Assembly: GCA_003415625.1 (NCBI GenBank)
Contig: PYIU01000001.1
Span: 5,270,746-5,334,745, forward strand
From: Aquanectria penicillioides
Lineage: Eukaryota > Ascomycota > Sordariomycetes > Hypocreales > Nectriaceae
Direction of reading: 5' to 3'
DNA length: 64,000 nucleotides
Position numbers and translations under genes: made by a program. The notes beneath the pieces were generated by a model. That model was not told the DNA's origin. It made no database searches and worked only from the letters and a program-made list of their open reading frames with translations. Shown in pieces: positions 23,157 through 35,223 of the stretch. Numbering within the stretch: position 1 is the first letter of the stretch; each line of letters begins with the position of its first letter.

Positions 23157-25510
23157 TGGTCCAGTACCAGCGGCTCCGTCGTCCGCGCAGCCAATCCGAA
23201 GCCAAGGAAGAAGGATGAGATCTTTAATTGTGGTATCAGTTGCCCATATTACGGTCGCCCATTGGACCAAATACGATCATGATTTGACTGGCGGTTGTTT
23301 GCTCTGCCGCAGCTGTAGCATTCGGGCAAGATACGGGCGGCTTGACCCATAACTGGCGGGACTTTGCTAGGTCCGTAAGTGGTTATACTAGGAACAATGA
23401 GGTTAATTAGTCCCTCATATGGACGGTATCGAAAAAGATGGTAAAGTCGTGTTGTATTCGACGACAGCCGGGAAGATCCCTCGGTGGGTTGGAGCCTTGG
23501 GGACAGAACGTGCTCAATGCTTGACACCGGCGACGACTCCCTTGCCGGTCCAGAAGGATTTGCATCCCCGGCCGGGAGGCCCTTACTTCGTACACTTTAC
23601 CCATCGTGCCAAGGGGTGTGACTCTCTTAGACCGCCGCAACCTCGAAAGTGAAGACATGACCATGACCACCCAGCGAAATGAGAATCGAGATGGAAACTA
23701 AGAGGGAAAGCGAAAGCGAGCCCTGGGGTGGATTCCGCGGTATGCCCTACACGCCCGGGGTTTACCTAAGCGCAGAAGAAAGAAGTCAGGCGCAAAGCCC
23801 ACGGTTCAAACTCCAATTTCCATTCCCCGATCTTCAATGCTCAATACTCAGTCTCAGTCAAAATGCGAAAATCGAGTCGCCGTCGCCAGGCTTTTACCGC
23901 GACCCGCTAAAAAGCACGCCGCCAGGCCCCAGCCAGGACGTCAGGGGCCCAGGGGTGAGGGGAAGAACGGCATCGCATGCCACCCCGGCACTCGACGAGC
24001 TCGATTTGCAGCCTTTACGTCGTGCGGGAGTCGAAGTGGTCTGACGAGGAAGCAAGACGCCATCCAGCAGGGCCTTAGAGCGGTGCTAAAGGTTGGCACC
24101 GGCGCCTACCCACGACTGCAGGCATGGGGACCACAAGCGCTGTGGCCATCCAGAGCGAAGCAAAGCATGCGAGAGCCCCGCAAGAGCCACCAGGCCGAAG
24201 CAGCCAGTGCCCAGCTCCTAGCACGGCCCAGGATGTGGAGGGGACGACTTGCAGTCGCTGGCTCAAAAGGGAAATCTGACGGTGTTCTTGGCATCAACCC
24301 AGCTCCGGGGGTCAGGGATCCAGCTGGGGTCTACGGGTCTAGAAGCCTTCTGTCTGTTTGAGCCCTGAGGGTGGAGGGGTCGATGTGGGCTCTGGTGGAG
24401 AGAGGCATGCGGGTGAGAGTGAGAGATGCCATGGGCGGCCGGTGAGGATGAGTGCATACGTACTACGCATCCCGACTCAGTACCCCAATCGCCGGCGGCC
24501 AAGTGAAAACGCTCGAGAAGGTTTTGACAACACGGGACCGAGAGAGACTGACTCGGTAGAAAATAAGGGGGAAAAAACCGTTTCCGCCTCATCGCGGCAT
24601 GACAAGCCCAAAACGAAAACCCAAAACCAAGACAGCCCACCCCCTTCTCCCACCCGTTCCGCTCTTTCTGACTGACTTCCACCCCGGCTTTTTGTTCGAA
24701 ACGGCGGCAAAGTACCGAGTGGGTGTGCGGGTGCTCCGGCCAAATGCAGTCATTCCACCCACTCCACCCGCTCTGTTTTGGGGGTGGCTCCCTGGCTGTG
24801 GCTCCTCTTGGGCTCGTCGATGCCGTCCATCACAAGAGAGGCTCCCCAAAGGGTCAGGGCCGCAAAAAACGGGATTGGCATCTTTCCTTGTGCAGGTGGG
24901 CATCCTTTTTGAATCCCTGACGGATATCCCTCCAACCCCTGTCGCCTAGCCTGGTCTCGTTATTACATTACATCTTGCATTATTACCGCCAGGCCCGTTG
25001 GTATACCTCGACGTGGACTGCCATAATACACTATTTACTCCTCATTATTTGCCCGCATATTGATTACCCTGTCCTCCTAGCACATACCGCTACACATATC
25101 GGTCTGGACAAGCAGAAGATCATCTCCGATGACCGCCCCACTCCCGTGTCTTTTTAGTCCATCCTGTTCAATTTCTCTCACCAACTGGTCTGCCGGATTG
25201 GTCCTTAAGTGATTGCCGATGTCGATAGCAGACGTTGGTCGCAAGGCGGCTCCTGTGATTGATGGCTCTCTTCGGTGAGGTGCGCCGACAAGTCTCGGAG
25301 CCCATTGGACAGCACGGCAAGTGTGGCTCGAGCTCGCGGAGGTTGAAGGGGGACGGATCCCGCCTACGGCCCCACGGACGGAGGTGAGGGTGAGGCTGCC
25401 GCGCCCTCCATGCATCTGCACGTTTGTGTGCGTGTGTGTGAGAGTATTAGGCGTGGTTTTTTTTCCCTCCTCATCCTGTCTTGCCCTATAGTAGGTATTG
25501 TCTCGCGTTG

Positions 25511-25545
25511 TCTTGCCTTGCCTTGCCTTGCCTTGCCTTGTCTTG
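25511..25545. repeat. (CCTTG)n tandem repeat
   Basis: About six or seven copies of the 5-base unit CCTTG/TCTTG in the gene-free region. A simple microsatellite. Confidence 0.85.
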
Positions 25546-28346
25546 CTCACATTCCTCCAATTTCCCAGGATCTGCCCTGTACCATCATGGTCAACCATCC
25601 GCCCACCCGCCCGCCCGTCCGCTCGCTCGTTTGTTCAGGCCCTCCTAGCCCAGGACTTGACTCACAGAAGTCAGTCGTCGCCGCGGTGTCGGCTTTGCCC
25701 TGCCCTGCCCTGCAGATGGAGGCGCGCGCGCGCGTGTCATAACACACAACACATGCGCGAGGGACGACAGTATGTGTGTGGATGGATGGGCTGGCCCAGT
25801 GTGCAGCATGCACCGTGCAGTGTGCAGTTGGAGGGTGGTCTGTACTCTGCACTATGTATTTGCGTGTGGGTCGCCGTCATCCAGGTCCGACTTCACACCA
25901 GCAGGCATTCCGCACAAGCGGGGGATTGCAAGCCCTAGCCCGTCGCCGCCACGTCCATCATCCCTCATCCCAAACTTGATTCGAAAGCGCGAGCTAGCGT
26001 GTATACTACCGTAGCGCACCAGTGCAGGTGGTAGGTGGCCTATTTTTGGTCGACCCGCGGCCCTCGTCATGTGAGATTGCACCAGCATGAACTGGTACAC
26101 CACCAAGATCCAGCAGTAGCACACGTTGCCGCTGACAATGGTGCTCCCTGTTCCACGAAGCCACCTATTCGCTCGCCGTGCATACGAGCTTAACAAGACG
26201 TTGGTACGCGTATCATTTTCAAATTCTCTCGTAGCTTGCAACACTACGAGTCAGTAGCCAACGGACACAAGTGAGAATCGGGAAATGGTGGTGTGGATGG
26301 TTTCTCCTCGTTGACCTCTGGGTGAACAGTGCGTTGAGTACATAATTGCCATCTCTCTGCACAGAGCTGAGAGAGGACATGACGAAAAGAACAGACTGCG
26401 GACTGGCTTGGGCGGCATGGCGGGACTCGTCCCGATATTGCCGGGTTTCCATCCCACCACTCTTACCCTAGAGGTCGTGGTGATTTGCACATTCGTGTTC
26501 GGTCCTGGGCAGATCGTCCAGGAACATGGGACGACGATGGTGCCCAGCTCCTGGCCTCCAGCTGTTCAGAGCGGGCAGATCATTTTAGGTCCCTGGCTTT
26601 GCGTCAGTGGACGGAATTTGGACGGCCAGAGCATGCCAGGCTACCTAAGATTGAGTTTCTTGGTTCGGTGATTGCCTTGCCTAGATGATCGTAATGACGG
26701 GATGAGCAACGCGCAACAACCGCCATGATGGAGTGCCAGGGTGCATACTATGTTGGAACAAGGTTTTTTTTTTCTGTAAATTTTTTTTTTTTTTACCTTC
26801 CTTTCCCTTGTTCCTCTCTCTCGCCCGTTTTACTTTTTTTGTCCCTCTTGCGCCGGAAGGGCGCTACCCCAGTTCAGCTGAGGTGACACCCGCTACACCA
26901 ACCACGATCCGTCGGTCGACATTCAACCATGGACGTATCTGTCTAGTGAGCCGCACCAGATCAGCCACGAGGACATTCCGGGAAACGGGAAAGCAAGTTG
27001 ACCGCCCTTCGGAGAGGGGAGGCGGGCTCGTGGCCCTCCAGCGCTTGCGTATCAGGACCCATCGCTGAGCGATCCCCTAAAAACGAGATGGAATGCAAGA
27101 GGCTAAACTTCTTTGGCATCTCTTTTCTTGCATCTTCCTAGCACGGGAGCGAACCATTGAGACCGTCGACACGTATTCTCTGCAGGTGCCGGACTGAGAC
27201 CGGCAGGATGGCAGGATAGGGTGGCATGGCAGGCGGTCACGATTCTGACCCCAATAACTAATAAGATTGTGCGTTGCGGCGCGGTGCGCGGAGGGAGGAG
27301 GAGGCGGCCCCCGATCGATGAGGCGAAAATCGCATCTACACAGTAGCCAAGCTGCCTCTTTGGGAATTGGTCTTCCCCCATCCCGTCCCATGCCATGCTA
27401 TCCCACGCCTCACCGGTGGCGGACGCATGTGGAGCACCACCACAGTCGTCGGTTTCTGCTGCTCGCCCATGTCGTCGTAATTGGAGTTGTCGTTGGAGGG
27501 AGTATTCCTGGGCTCGCATCGCCTACCCTGTATCCGCGCATGTAAGAGCATGGAGCACGTAGCATGTAGGCAGGCAGGTGCATACAATCACAGTCACACA
27601 CACCCTCAGATCCGTCCGTGGCTCTGGCACTGGCTCATCTGGCGCTGGCGCTGGCGCGCTGGCTACCCATATTGCTGTTTATTGATTGCCACACTCACCC
27701 ACTTTACCTAGAGGGCGCGGACCGGTGCACGGCTTTGACACACATACATTGAGGTCCTCCATCCCCACCCGCACACCACCACATCTTACTTACAGCGACA
27801 GTTCCCACACAGGGCCATCTGCAAACACACAGACAGTTGGACCGAGACCCGGGAGCAGTGCCTCAGTTGTGCATCCCCAAGGGTCCTCAACGGCGGATGG
27901 TGGATACATTTCGCAGCAATGGCCATCCTGGCTGCTGCAGGCTGCCCGTCCCGTCCCCCTCCCCGTCGCCCCGGAGGGCTTGACCGAACTACCCTGTACC
28001 TGACATTCCAAAGCTTGCGTGAACCATGACAGCAGCCAATTTCCCCCACCATGACGCATGCTGCGTGTGTGTGCCACAAACAAAGAGAGTGGTTTTTTGT
28101 CCCTTTTTTCTTTCTTTTCTTTTTCCTCATACTTTTCCGCTTTATTTTTTGCTTTTTCCTCCATACTCCTTGGCCCCCCTTCCTCCTTCCCACCCCCGTT
28201 CCCCCCAACCTGTCATGTACGTAACTCCGAACTACCTAATGTCGGCATGTACGTAGATTCCGTCGATTGCACTAAGAAATTCATCTATTACTACGGAGCA
28301 CTGTGCAGAAAGCCAGTTGGCTGAATCTGAGTCAATCTTCACCACC

Positions 28347-28397
28347 ACACTGCACACTGCACACTGCACACTGCACACTGCACACTGCACACTGCAC
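28347..28397. repeat. 7-base tandem repeat (CACTGCA)n
   Basis: About seven near-perfect head-to-tail copies of a 7-base unit, 0.6 kb upstream of the MOSC-gene start. There are no spacers between units, so it is a minisatellite and not a CRISPR array. Confidence 0.9.
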
Positions 28398-28735
28398 CAC
28401 CTAAATCTGCCCATCAATTCAAATACCGATTGCAGTCGCACCCTTAAACCTCAACAGCTCCATCACGGCACATCTCGTGCCACCGTTGCCTCCCATGAAT
28501 CCAACTTATGACTACGTATGTATGTATGCTACTTCACCTTGCCACGTTCACACAGTTCCCAAACGGTCAATGCGCCACGCCCTGCAGCGCTCAGACGTTG
28601 GGGAAGGGGAACGGGGAACGGGGGGCCGCGGCAGGGCGTTTGAGAAAGTGGACCTATCAAGGCAGCGACGGAGAGACTACGGACGAAGTTTAACAACACG
28701 TCCCTCGACTCATTCTTAGATGGGAGGGAGGAAGC

Positions 28736-28773
28736 AAAAACAACAACAACAATAACAACAACAACAACAACAC
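28736..28773. repeat. (AAC)n microsatellite
   Basis: A trinucleotide CAA/AAC tract, with one ATA interruption, lies about 210 bases before the MOSC-gene ATG. It is probably in its promoter or 5' leader. Confidence 0.88.
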
Positions 28774-28982
28774 AAACTCGCTGGCTTCGACAGCCATCGC
28801 CCGCGAGGATAGCACTGATTCTACACTTGTCTCCCCCTTTCGCCCCCTTCGGCGCCACGCCTCCTATCTGAATCCTCTCCTCCTCTTTCCTTTTCTTTTT
28901 TGCTTAGTTTTCGCCACCAACGAGCATTTTCCCCCTGCAAGCCCGCCCCCCTGATTACCCTCTCCAAGCCATCCAGCGAGGC

Positions 28983-30747
28983 ATGTCTCGATCTGGCTTG
29001 GGGCTGCAGGGCGAGCTTGCAGCAGCCGCCGCCGTGCATGGCCATGACTCTGCGGATAGCACTGGCTCGGTCATCGTCCAGCGGCTCGGCGATTTGATGA
29101 CGAGGATGACAACGACCGCTACGCTGCCCGAGGTGCTGGACCGCTTCGACACCGTCTCACTCGTCCTCCTCGTTGTCACTCTAGTCGCCTTCTTCGTCCC
29201 CGTCTTTATTCTCTTCCCGCCCATCCCGGTTGAGCGCAGCGATGCCCTCCGCCAGACCCACTCCCGGGTCGGCCTACCTGCAAAGCGCTCCAATCTCCGG
29301 AACCAGCTGTCGTCCGTCCACCGCACTCAGCCCGGCCAGCCGGCAAAGGTCCAGAGCCTGCACATCTATCCCATCAAGTCGTGCAAGGGCATCGAGCTTG
29401 ACCGTAGCAGGATACTTCCCACGGGGCTTGAGTTCGACCGCCTCTTTACCTTTGCCCAGTTACGGCAGCCAGCCCGCGGGGCTACCGAGTCCGGCGTGGA
29501 CGGCAGCCAGCCCAAGCCCGCGTGGGAGTTCCTGACTCAACGCCAATTGCCTCTTTTGGCCAATGTCGCCGTTGATCTCTGGACTCCCGATCCCGCAAAG
29601 ACCAGCCGGCAGTTGGGCAAAGTGGAGGAGGCGTTCCTGGTAGTGAGATTCCCCTGGATGGATCATGGCGTGCGAGGCTTGCTGCAATGGGCTGCGGCAA
29701 AGATGAGTCGTGGCTTGCAAGCCATGCCCGAGAAGGAGTTCATGCTACCGGTCTCGTTCCCTTCCCACGAGGACATCAAGGCTCGCGGTTACACATTTGC
29801 CGAAGTCAAGATCTGGAGTGAAGCCACATATGCCCTCAATGTAGAGAGAGAGCTCCCGTCCGAGCTGGCTCGCTATCTGGGCGCCAAACGCAGGCTAGCA
29901 TTGTTCAGGATGGACCCTTCAAGCAGGAGAGACATTTCTCGCAGTGCGCAATCCCAAATCCCACTTGGATACCAACCTGCCATTGACTTCCAAGATGCTG
30001 TAAGTTCGCCCTCCCCCAGGAACAACAGTTTCGCATAAAGGAATACTGATTCTGACGAACATAACCCCGTGGCCAGTATCCTCTCCACCTGCTTAGTCTC
30101 ACCAGCATGCAAAACCTCGATTCCCTACTGCTCAAGGACGAGACCATGAGGGGGCTCGATGCACGTAGATTCCGGCCCAATATCATTAGTGCGCCGCCTC
30201 CCCCTCGCCCACCCCTGGCTTTAGCCTTAAAAAAAGACGCTGACTTTGCTCGATTTAGTCTCCGGTAGCGAACAATACGAGGAAGAAACCTGGAAGCTCA
30301 TCAACCTCAAACACCCGTCCACCAAGGAGGAATGCCAGTTCGACGTCGCATGCCGAACCGTTCGGTATGGATCTACCCCCCTCCCCCCCCCAAAAAAAAC
30401 CACGCCTTGTCTGGCGCATTGCATCATCCCGCGATCCAAATCTAGAACCAAGCCTCCCCAAAGGCAAAGATAACTGACCCGATTATCTCGAAATTAGGTG
30501 CAAATTGCCCAATGTCGACCCCGAAACAGGCATTCGACACAAGGTTGAACCGGACCGTGCGCTCAGAAAGTTTCGCAACGTCGACGAGGGTGCCCCCAAG
30601 ATGGGATGCTTGGGCATGCAGTTGTGCCCCGTGTTCTCATCCCAGACCCAGGATGCCATCAAATCCGAGGAGCTCGTGTCCCATGTCCAAGTCGGCATGA
30701 GCATAGACGTCTTGAAACGGGGCTCGCACCTTTACATCAAACAGTAG
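28983..30747 (+). CDS. membrane-anchored MOSC-domain protein (mARC-like molybdoenzyme)
   Basis: Four exons (28983-29999, 30077-30188, 30259-30364, 30498-30747) give 1485 bases, 494 aa, in frame. A hydrophobic segment at about residues 58-80 (VSLVLLVVTLVAFFVPVFILF) anchors the protein. The MOSC N-terminal beta-barrel starts at VQSLHIYPIKSCKGIELDRS. The MOSC domain proper includes FRPNIIISGSEQYEEETWK and R-CKLPNVDPETGIR, where the cysteine corresponds to the molybdenum-ligating cysteine of mARC proteins (CxxxxVDPxTG). The family reduces N-hydroxylated substrates with cytochrome b5 and its reductase, using sulfido-type molybdenum cofactor. At 494 aa it is longer than animal mARC (about 340), owing to the N-terminal extension and an internal insertion. 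Mitochondrial outer membrane or ER location is inferred, not shown. The substrate is unknown. Confidence 0.86.
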
Positions 30748-31016
30748 CCAGTATTAGTAATTGCAGAAGAGAGGGGTTTTTGGAACAATAACATGTATTA
30801 AGAGTTTCATCGATATAAAAACAATGAGAAGAAGAAACAAAAAAAGCACTCATTCATCCATGTTGCTCATTATTACGTCGATTTGGTATCTCGTCAAACC
30901 ACCATCCCGCTGACCAAACCCACGCCTAAACCATGCCACCCATGCCCCATGTAAGGAAAGACACGCCATATGTTCCGTCATATCTCATGCAAACACACCG
31001 AACAAAGCCTGTGACC

Positions 31017-34000
31017 TTATTTCATATCTGCGGGCGTCAGGGCCTGCACCATACTCGTACCCTCACTGAAGCGCGTCCGGAAGATGCGATTCGCGTTCTG
31101 GAACATGCCGTCCTTCAAACTGACGACGATGAACTGTGAGCCCTTGAACCGCGTCTTGATGAGGCGGCCGATGTTTTGCGTGTGCGACAGATCCAGCGCC
31201 GCATCGACCTCGTCGAGAATGTACATGGGAGCGGGTTTGAACTGGAGGAGAGCCATAATGAGTGAAAGAGCTACGAGTGATCTGCGCGTTCCCGTGTGGT
31301 TAGTATGCTTCATCACATTGATCGACTTTTGGAACAAGGGGATCCTTACCTCTGACCACCACTCAGCTCCGTTAGGCTCTGTTTCCAAACCTTGCCCAAA
31401 CACACCTTGACCTCGAGACCTTCGCTTATGGTCTTGCCCTCTGGGGGATCGAGCTTGGCAAAGCTTCCTCCGGGAAGTAACTCAGAGAAGATCTGGCCAA
31501 AGTCGCCGTTGACCTTCTCCCAAGTCTCGTGTAGGGCCTTCTTCTTGTAGTCATCGAGACTGACAATCGTCTCCTCGATTTTCCGCTTGTCGCGAATGAC
31601 CGTTTTGATCATATGTTTGAGAGAAACCTCTTTCTTCTCTACGCTGTCAATCATGTTCATCACCTTGGGGTTGATTTTCTTCTTCATCCCCTGGAAGCGC
31701 TCTGTTAAATTCCGTTGGGTAGCTTTGCACTCTCCGATATTTTGACCTTTGAAATCATATGGTGTGCCACTGCGGCCGAATTTGTCCTTCTCATCATGAA
31801 TCCATTCGTATTCCTGCTCAAGGTGGGCAACGTTATCGGCTGCGCCCTGTTGCTCCTTGTGGAACTTGTCAACAAGGTGACCGAGCTTTTGCATTTCGAG
31901 GCCTTCCTCAGCGATCCGCGCGTTTTTGGATCGAGTAGCTTCCTCCAGGGCTCTTAGCTCGTCATCGAAAAGGTGAAGTTTGGCGCGCTCGTCATCAAGC
32001 TCGGCCTGCACAGCATCGTGCGTCTCTGTGAGCTTGGCTTGTTGTTTGACAAGGTCCTCAATATCCTTCTGCTGTGCTTTGATACTAACCTCAACCTCCT
32101 CCAGCTGCTCACGGGCGGCAGAAAGATCGACGCCAGCTTGTTCGGCGTCGAGCTGAGCGCCCTGGAGTCCCTTCTGAAGCGTCTTGACGGCGGTCGCATT
32201 TTTGCTGAGACCCGCTCGAAGCTTGTCTAGAGACTTCTGCAGTTCAACTAGCTTCGCGTCTTTGTTGTTATCAAAGTCTTTCATATCCTTCTCGATGCGT
32301 TTAATATCTGCCTGAGCTTTAGCCTGGCGTTCTTTGGCCTCGGAAATATTCTCCTTGAGCTCAGAAATTGTTGATTTCATGTTCTCGACTTCCTGAATGA
32401 TGGAAGACGAGGAGTTACCACCTATTTGCTCTTCTGCGAGTTTGATCTCGTGCGTCTTCAGGTCCAAGTCTTGCTTAATTTGACGGGCTTGGTCCAGCTT
32501 TGACTTTTCTTTTGAGATTTTGATCTGGAGTTGCTTCAGAGATTGCTCGGCCTCGCTGAGCTGTCGGGTGAGACTATTGAGTTTCTGGAGAGTCACTAAA
32601 ACACCACTTGAGTTTGGTGAGCTGCCACCAGACAGTGTGCCAGACGGATCATAGGCATCGCCCTCGAGGGTGATACTCCTCATCCGGACGTTAGGGTCAA
32701 ATGTGACCCTCTTGGCGGTATCAGCGTCGGCGCATACCAGAGTATTGCCAAACACATACTCCATGGCGGCAGAGACCTCCTCGTCATACCCTACAAGGGA
32801 CAGGGCCAAGTCCACCTTGCCAGGGGCGATCTGCTGTGCAGTGGCAATTGATTGGGCCGAGGCCTTGAAAGCAGCAATTTTGTTTAGCGGAATGATGGTG
32901 ACTCGCTTTCTGAGTTTTCCTCTCTGGAGCAGCTGAGTGCCCGTCACTTCTGTATCGACAACGACGTTGTACAGACGCCCACCGGCACAAATTTCCAAAG
33001 CAGTGCCCGCCTTAGTATGCTCCTTGTCCAAAGTGAAGAGCTGGGCAACCAATCCCTTGACCTTGGATCGGTCAAAGTTGGGAACCGGGTCGGCATAGTT
33101 GAACTCGATGTTTGCCACCTGTCGCTTGAGCTTGTCAGACTCCTGCCTGAGAGTTCGAACAGTTTGTTGTAAGCCGGATTCCTGCTTGTACAACTCCTCT
33201 TCTTGACCTGGTTCAAATCCAAGCCGGCCAAGCTCCTTTTCTAGTTTATGAGCTTGAACCTTCAAGCCATCGAGATCACGCAAGAGGCCAGCGTTTTGTT
33301 CCTTTGCTTTCTTGGCCCGAGGCTCCTCTTCTTTGACTCGTTTTTCCAGATGAGAAATTTTGATCTTGGCTTGCTCTTGCTCTGTGGTGGCTGTAGTGGC
33401 GCGAGATTTGGCGTCTTGGAGTTGTCCCTGATAGCCGTTTTCCTGGCCATCTTTCGAAGCAACACCAGTCTGAAGAGTTTGGAGCAGTTCCTCTTTGGCC
33501 TCGGCATCTTTGTTTTGTTGCTCGAGATCGTTCTTTGCCGCATCGTACTTGGCCTTGGCATTTTCGAATGCTCCGGTTTTCTCTTTTAGCGTGGCTTCTA
33601 GTTCGGAAACTGTTTTCTCGACTGCCATTTTCTTCTCCTTCTCTTCTGCCAAGCTGGTATTTTTTAGATCCAAAACAGTAGCCAATCGCACCAGTTCGTT
33701 GGAATGCTTCTTCGCGGCCTCTTCCAATGCTTGAGCCTTACCGCCTTTCTTGAGTTCCTTGTCACGTTGAGACCGCACCTTGTTGACATCTTCCTCAAGG
33801 TTGGCAATTTCACTCCGTAGCCGAGCTGCAGAGTCCTCCAAGTCTCGTTGTCTTTGCTTCTTGCCTTCGAGGTCGGCCGCCGACTGCTTCAACTTTTCCT
33901 GACATCGAAGGTAGTCGTAAGCAACCACAACTCTTGTAAGACGCTCAAGATCGTTCTGGGTCTGCTGGAAGTCTAGGAAGGCCCGCTTCTCAGTACGCAG

Positions 34001-34788
34001 CTTTTCAAGCTTAGGCTCAATTTCATCCTTGAGGAGCTCCCGCAGCTCCACCAATTTCGTTTCCTTCTTGGCCATGGTCTTTAGCGCCTTGTCTCGTCTG
34101 TCTTCGAACATCCTTGTTCCCGCAGCTTCTTCAATCATGGCTAGGATCTCTACAGCCTTCATATTGAGAACCTTGGTGATGCGGCCTTGCATGATAAGGA
34201 AGTTGGGGTTATTGATGTTCAGCTGAACCGACTGGAACAGATTCTGAACTGTTTGTTGCTGCGCTCGGTGTCCATTGATGAGATACTTCGAGGTGCCTCC
34301 GAGGACAATTTGACGAGTTACGCTGATCGTGGCATACTCCTCGAAACCGATCGGGGACTTCTTCGTATCCCTATTATCGAACACTATTGTAACACTGGCT
34401 TTTGTTACACCGGCCTGGCCGCGCTTGTAGATCAAATCCTGAAATTTTACAGTTAGGGCGTTGGCATGGCAAAGTTCCAATTCCTTGGTATTACCTGGAG
34501 GTTTTGCGCTCGAACTGTAGACATGTTGGTAATACCCAAAACGAAGCAGATGGCATCGAGAATGTTCGATTTTCCACTACCGTTAAGGCCGGTGATGGAG
34601 TTGAAGCTTTCATCCCTGCATCTGGTCAGTCGCAACAGCCTCACCTTCACCGGTGTTTTACTTACCATCCTGAAATTACCGTGCGAACGGCATACGACTT
34701 GAAGCCCTGGAGAACTATTAGATAACCTTATGCGGGATCCTTTCAGCGAGACAATTCATACGTCAATAATCACTTCGATGACCCTCAT
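31017..34788 (-). CDS. SMC2: condensin subunit SMC2
   Basis: Five exons (34762-34788, 34666-34706, 34495-34615, 31350-34438, 31017-31281) give 3543 bases, 1180 aa, matching the usual length of about 1170-1190. [15 protein letters not shown] opens the protein, followed by the Walker [10 protein letters not shown] at about 32-40. [41 protein letters not shown] is diagnostic of SMC2. A long coiled coil follows, then the hinge (about 510-660, [30 protein letters not shown] to [10 protein letters not shown]) and a second coiled coil. The head ends with the LSGGQRSLVAL signature and the [11 protein letters not shown]alker B (about 1088-1122). SMC2 pairs with SMC4 to compact mitotic chromosomes. The last intron cuts the signature motif at GGQ-R. 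It diverges from INCENP and converges on the MOSC gene. Confidence 0.97.
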
Positions 34789-34900
34789 TTTGGTCGGAAC
34801 CGGGAGTCAACGGCGTAAGTCTTGATGCTTTGTTTGGTCGCTCAGCACGAGCTTGGGGACGCGACCGAAAGTAAACAAATGAAATGGGGGGTTCGTGGCC

Positions 34901-34915
34901 GATAAGCGCCTTATC
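34901..34915. promoter_or_regulatory. inverted GATA pair GATAAG-CGC-CTTATC
   Basis: A perfect 6-base inverted repeat with a 3-base spacer. Each arm matches the core site of fungal GATA-type zinc-finger factors. It lies 113 bases upstream of the SMC2 ATG. Regulatory use is inferred. Confidence 0.5.
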
Positions 34916-34916
34916 G

Positions 34917-34944
34917 ACACGTGAGTGCTGACATCATCACGTGT
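34917..34944. promoter_or_regulatory. inverted E-box pair ACACGTGA ... TCACGTGT
   Basis: Two 8-base arms are exact reverse complements separated by 12 bases, and each contains the E-box CACGTG. TCACGTG matches the Cbf1/bHLH recognition core, also seen in yeast CDE-I and in methionine genes. The pair sits two bases beyond the GATA inverted repeat. Binding is inferred from motif identity only. Confidence 0.55.
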
Positions 34945-35223
34945 GGGTGAACAGGAACGCGAATCTAGGGCATGTTCCACTGGATTTATGCGCTAACCCG
35001 ATTGGGACACAATCAAAACATTGTCACTTTGGAATGGGAGCCACCCATCCGCCCCTAAGCTCTTCATGTTATCAAACAAGTTTACTGAACCTTGAATCTC
35101 TGCACGCACACTGATTGCACCCGAAACCCACAAACCCAATGATTTTATGATATACGAGTGAACAAGATCGTCGACTTCGACCAAATTCTCCGACTGCGTC
35201 CTTCCTCAATCGAATTCGACAAC

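Larger units (their letters stand above)
18364..28982. other. 10.6 kb region without a convincing gene
   Basis: Between the divergent Zn2Cys6 and MOSC genes I find no reading frame with domain-like composition. The longer frames (for example minus 19355-20161, 268 codons; minus 21352-21960, 202 codons) are low-complexity products of repeats or have erratic composition. The region contains several microsatellites listed separately, long T and C/G runs (26764-26795, 23127-23156), and a TCCATCCATCC stretch near 21407. Most of it must be regulatory DNA, long 5' leader or non-coding transcript for the regulator and for the MOSC gene. That is inference. I see no transposon ends or tRNA. Confidence 0.6.
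34789..35223. promoter_or_regulatory. bidirectional promoter region of SMC2 and INCENP
   Basis: These 435 bases lie between two divergent mitotic genes. The SMC2-proximal half carries two inverted-repeat motifs, listed next. The INCENP side is AT-richer. Shared cell-cycle expression would make sense for a condensin subunit and a chromosomal passenger subunit, but no cell-cycle factor site can be proved by eye. Confidence 0.6.

Noticed and set aside
28347..28397. CRISPR-like direct repeats
   Set aside because: The 7-base units are contiguous without spacers, in a eukaryotic genome; a simple tandem repeat.
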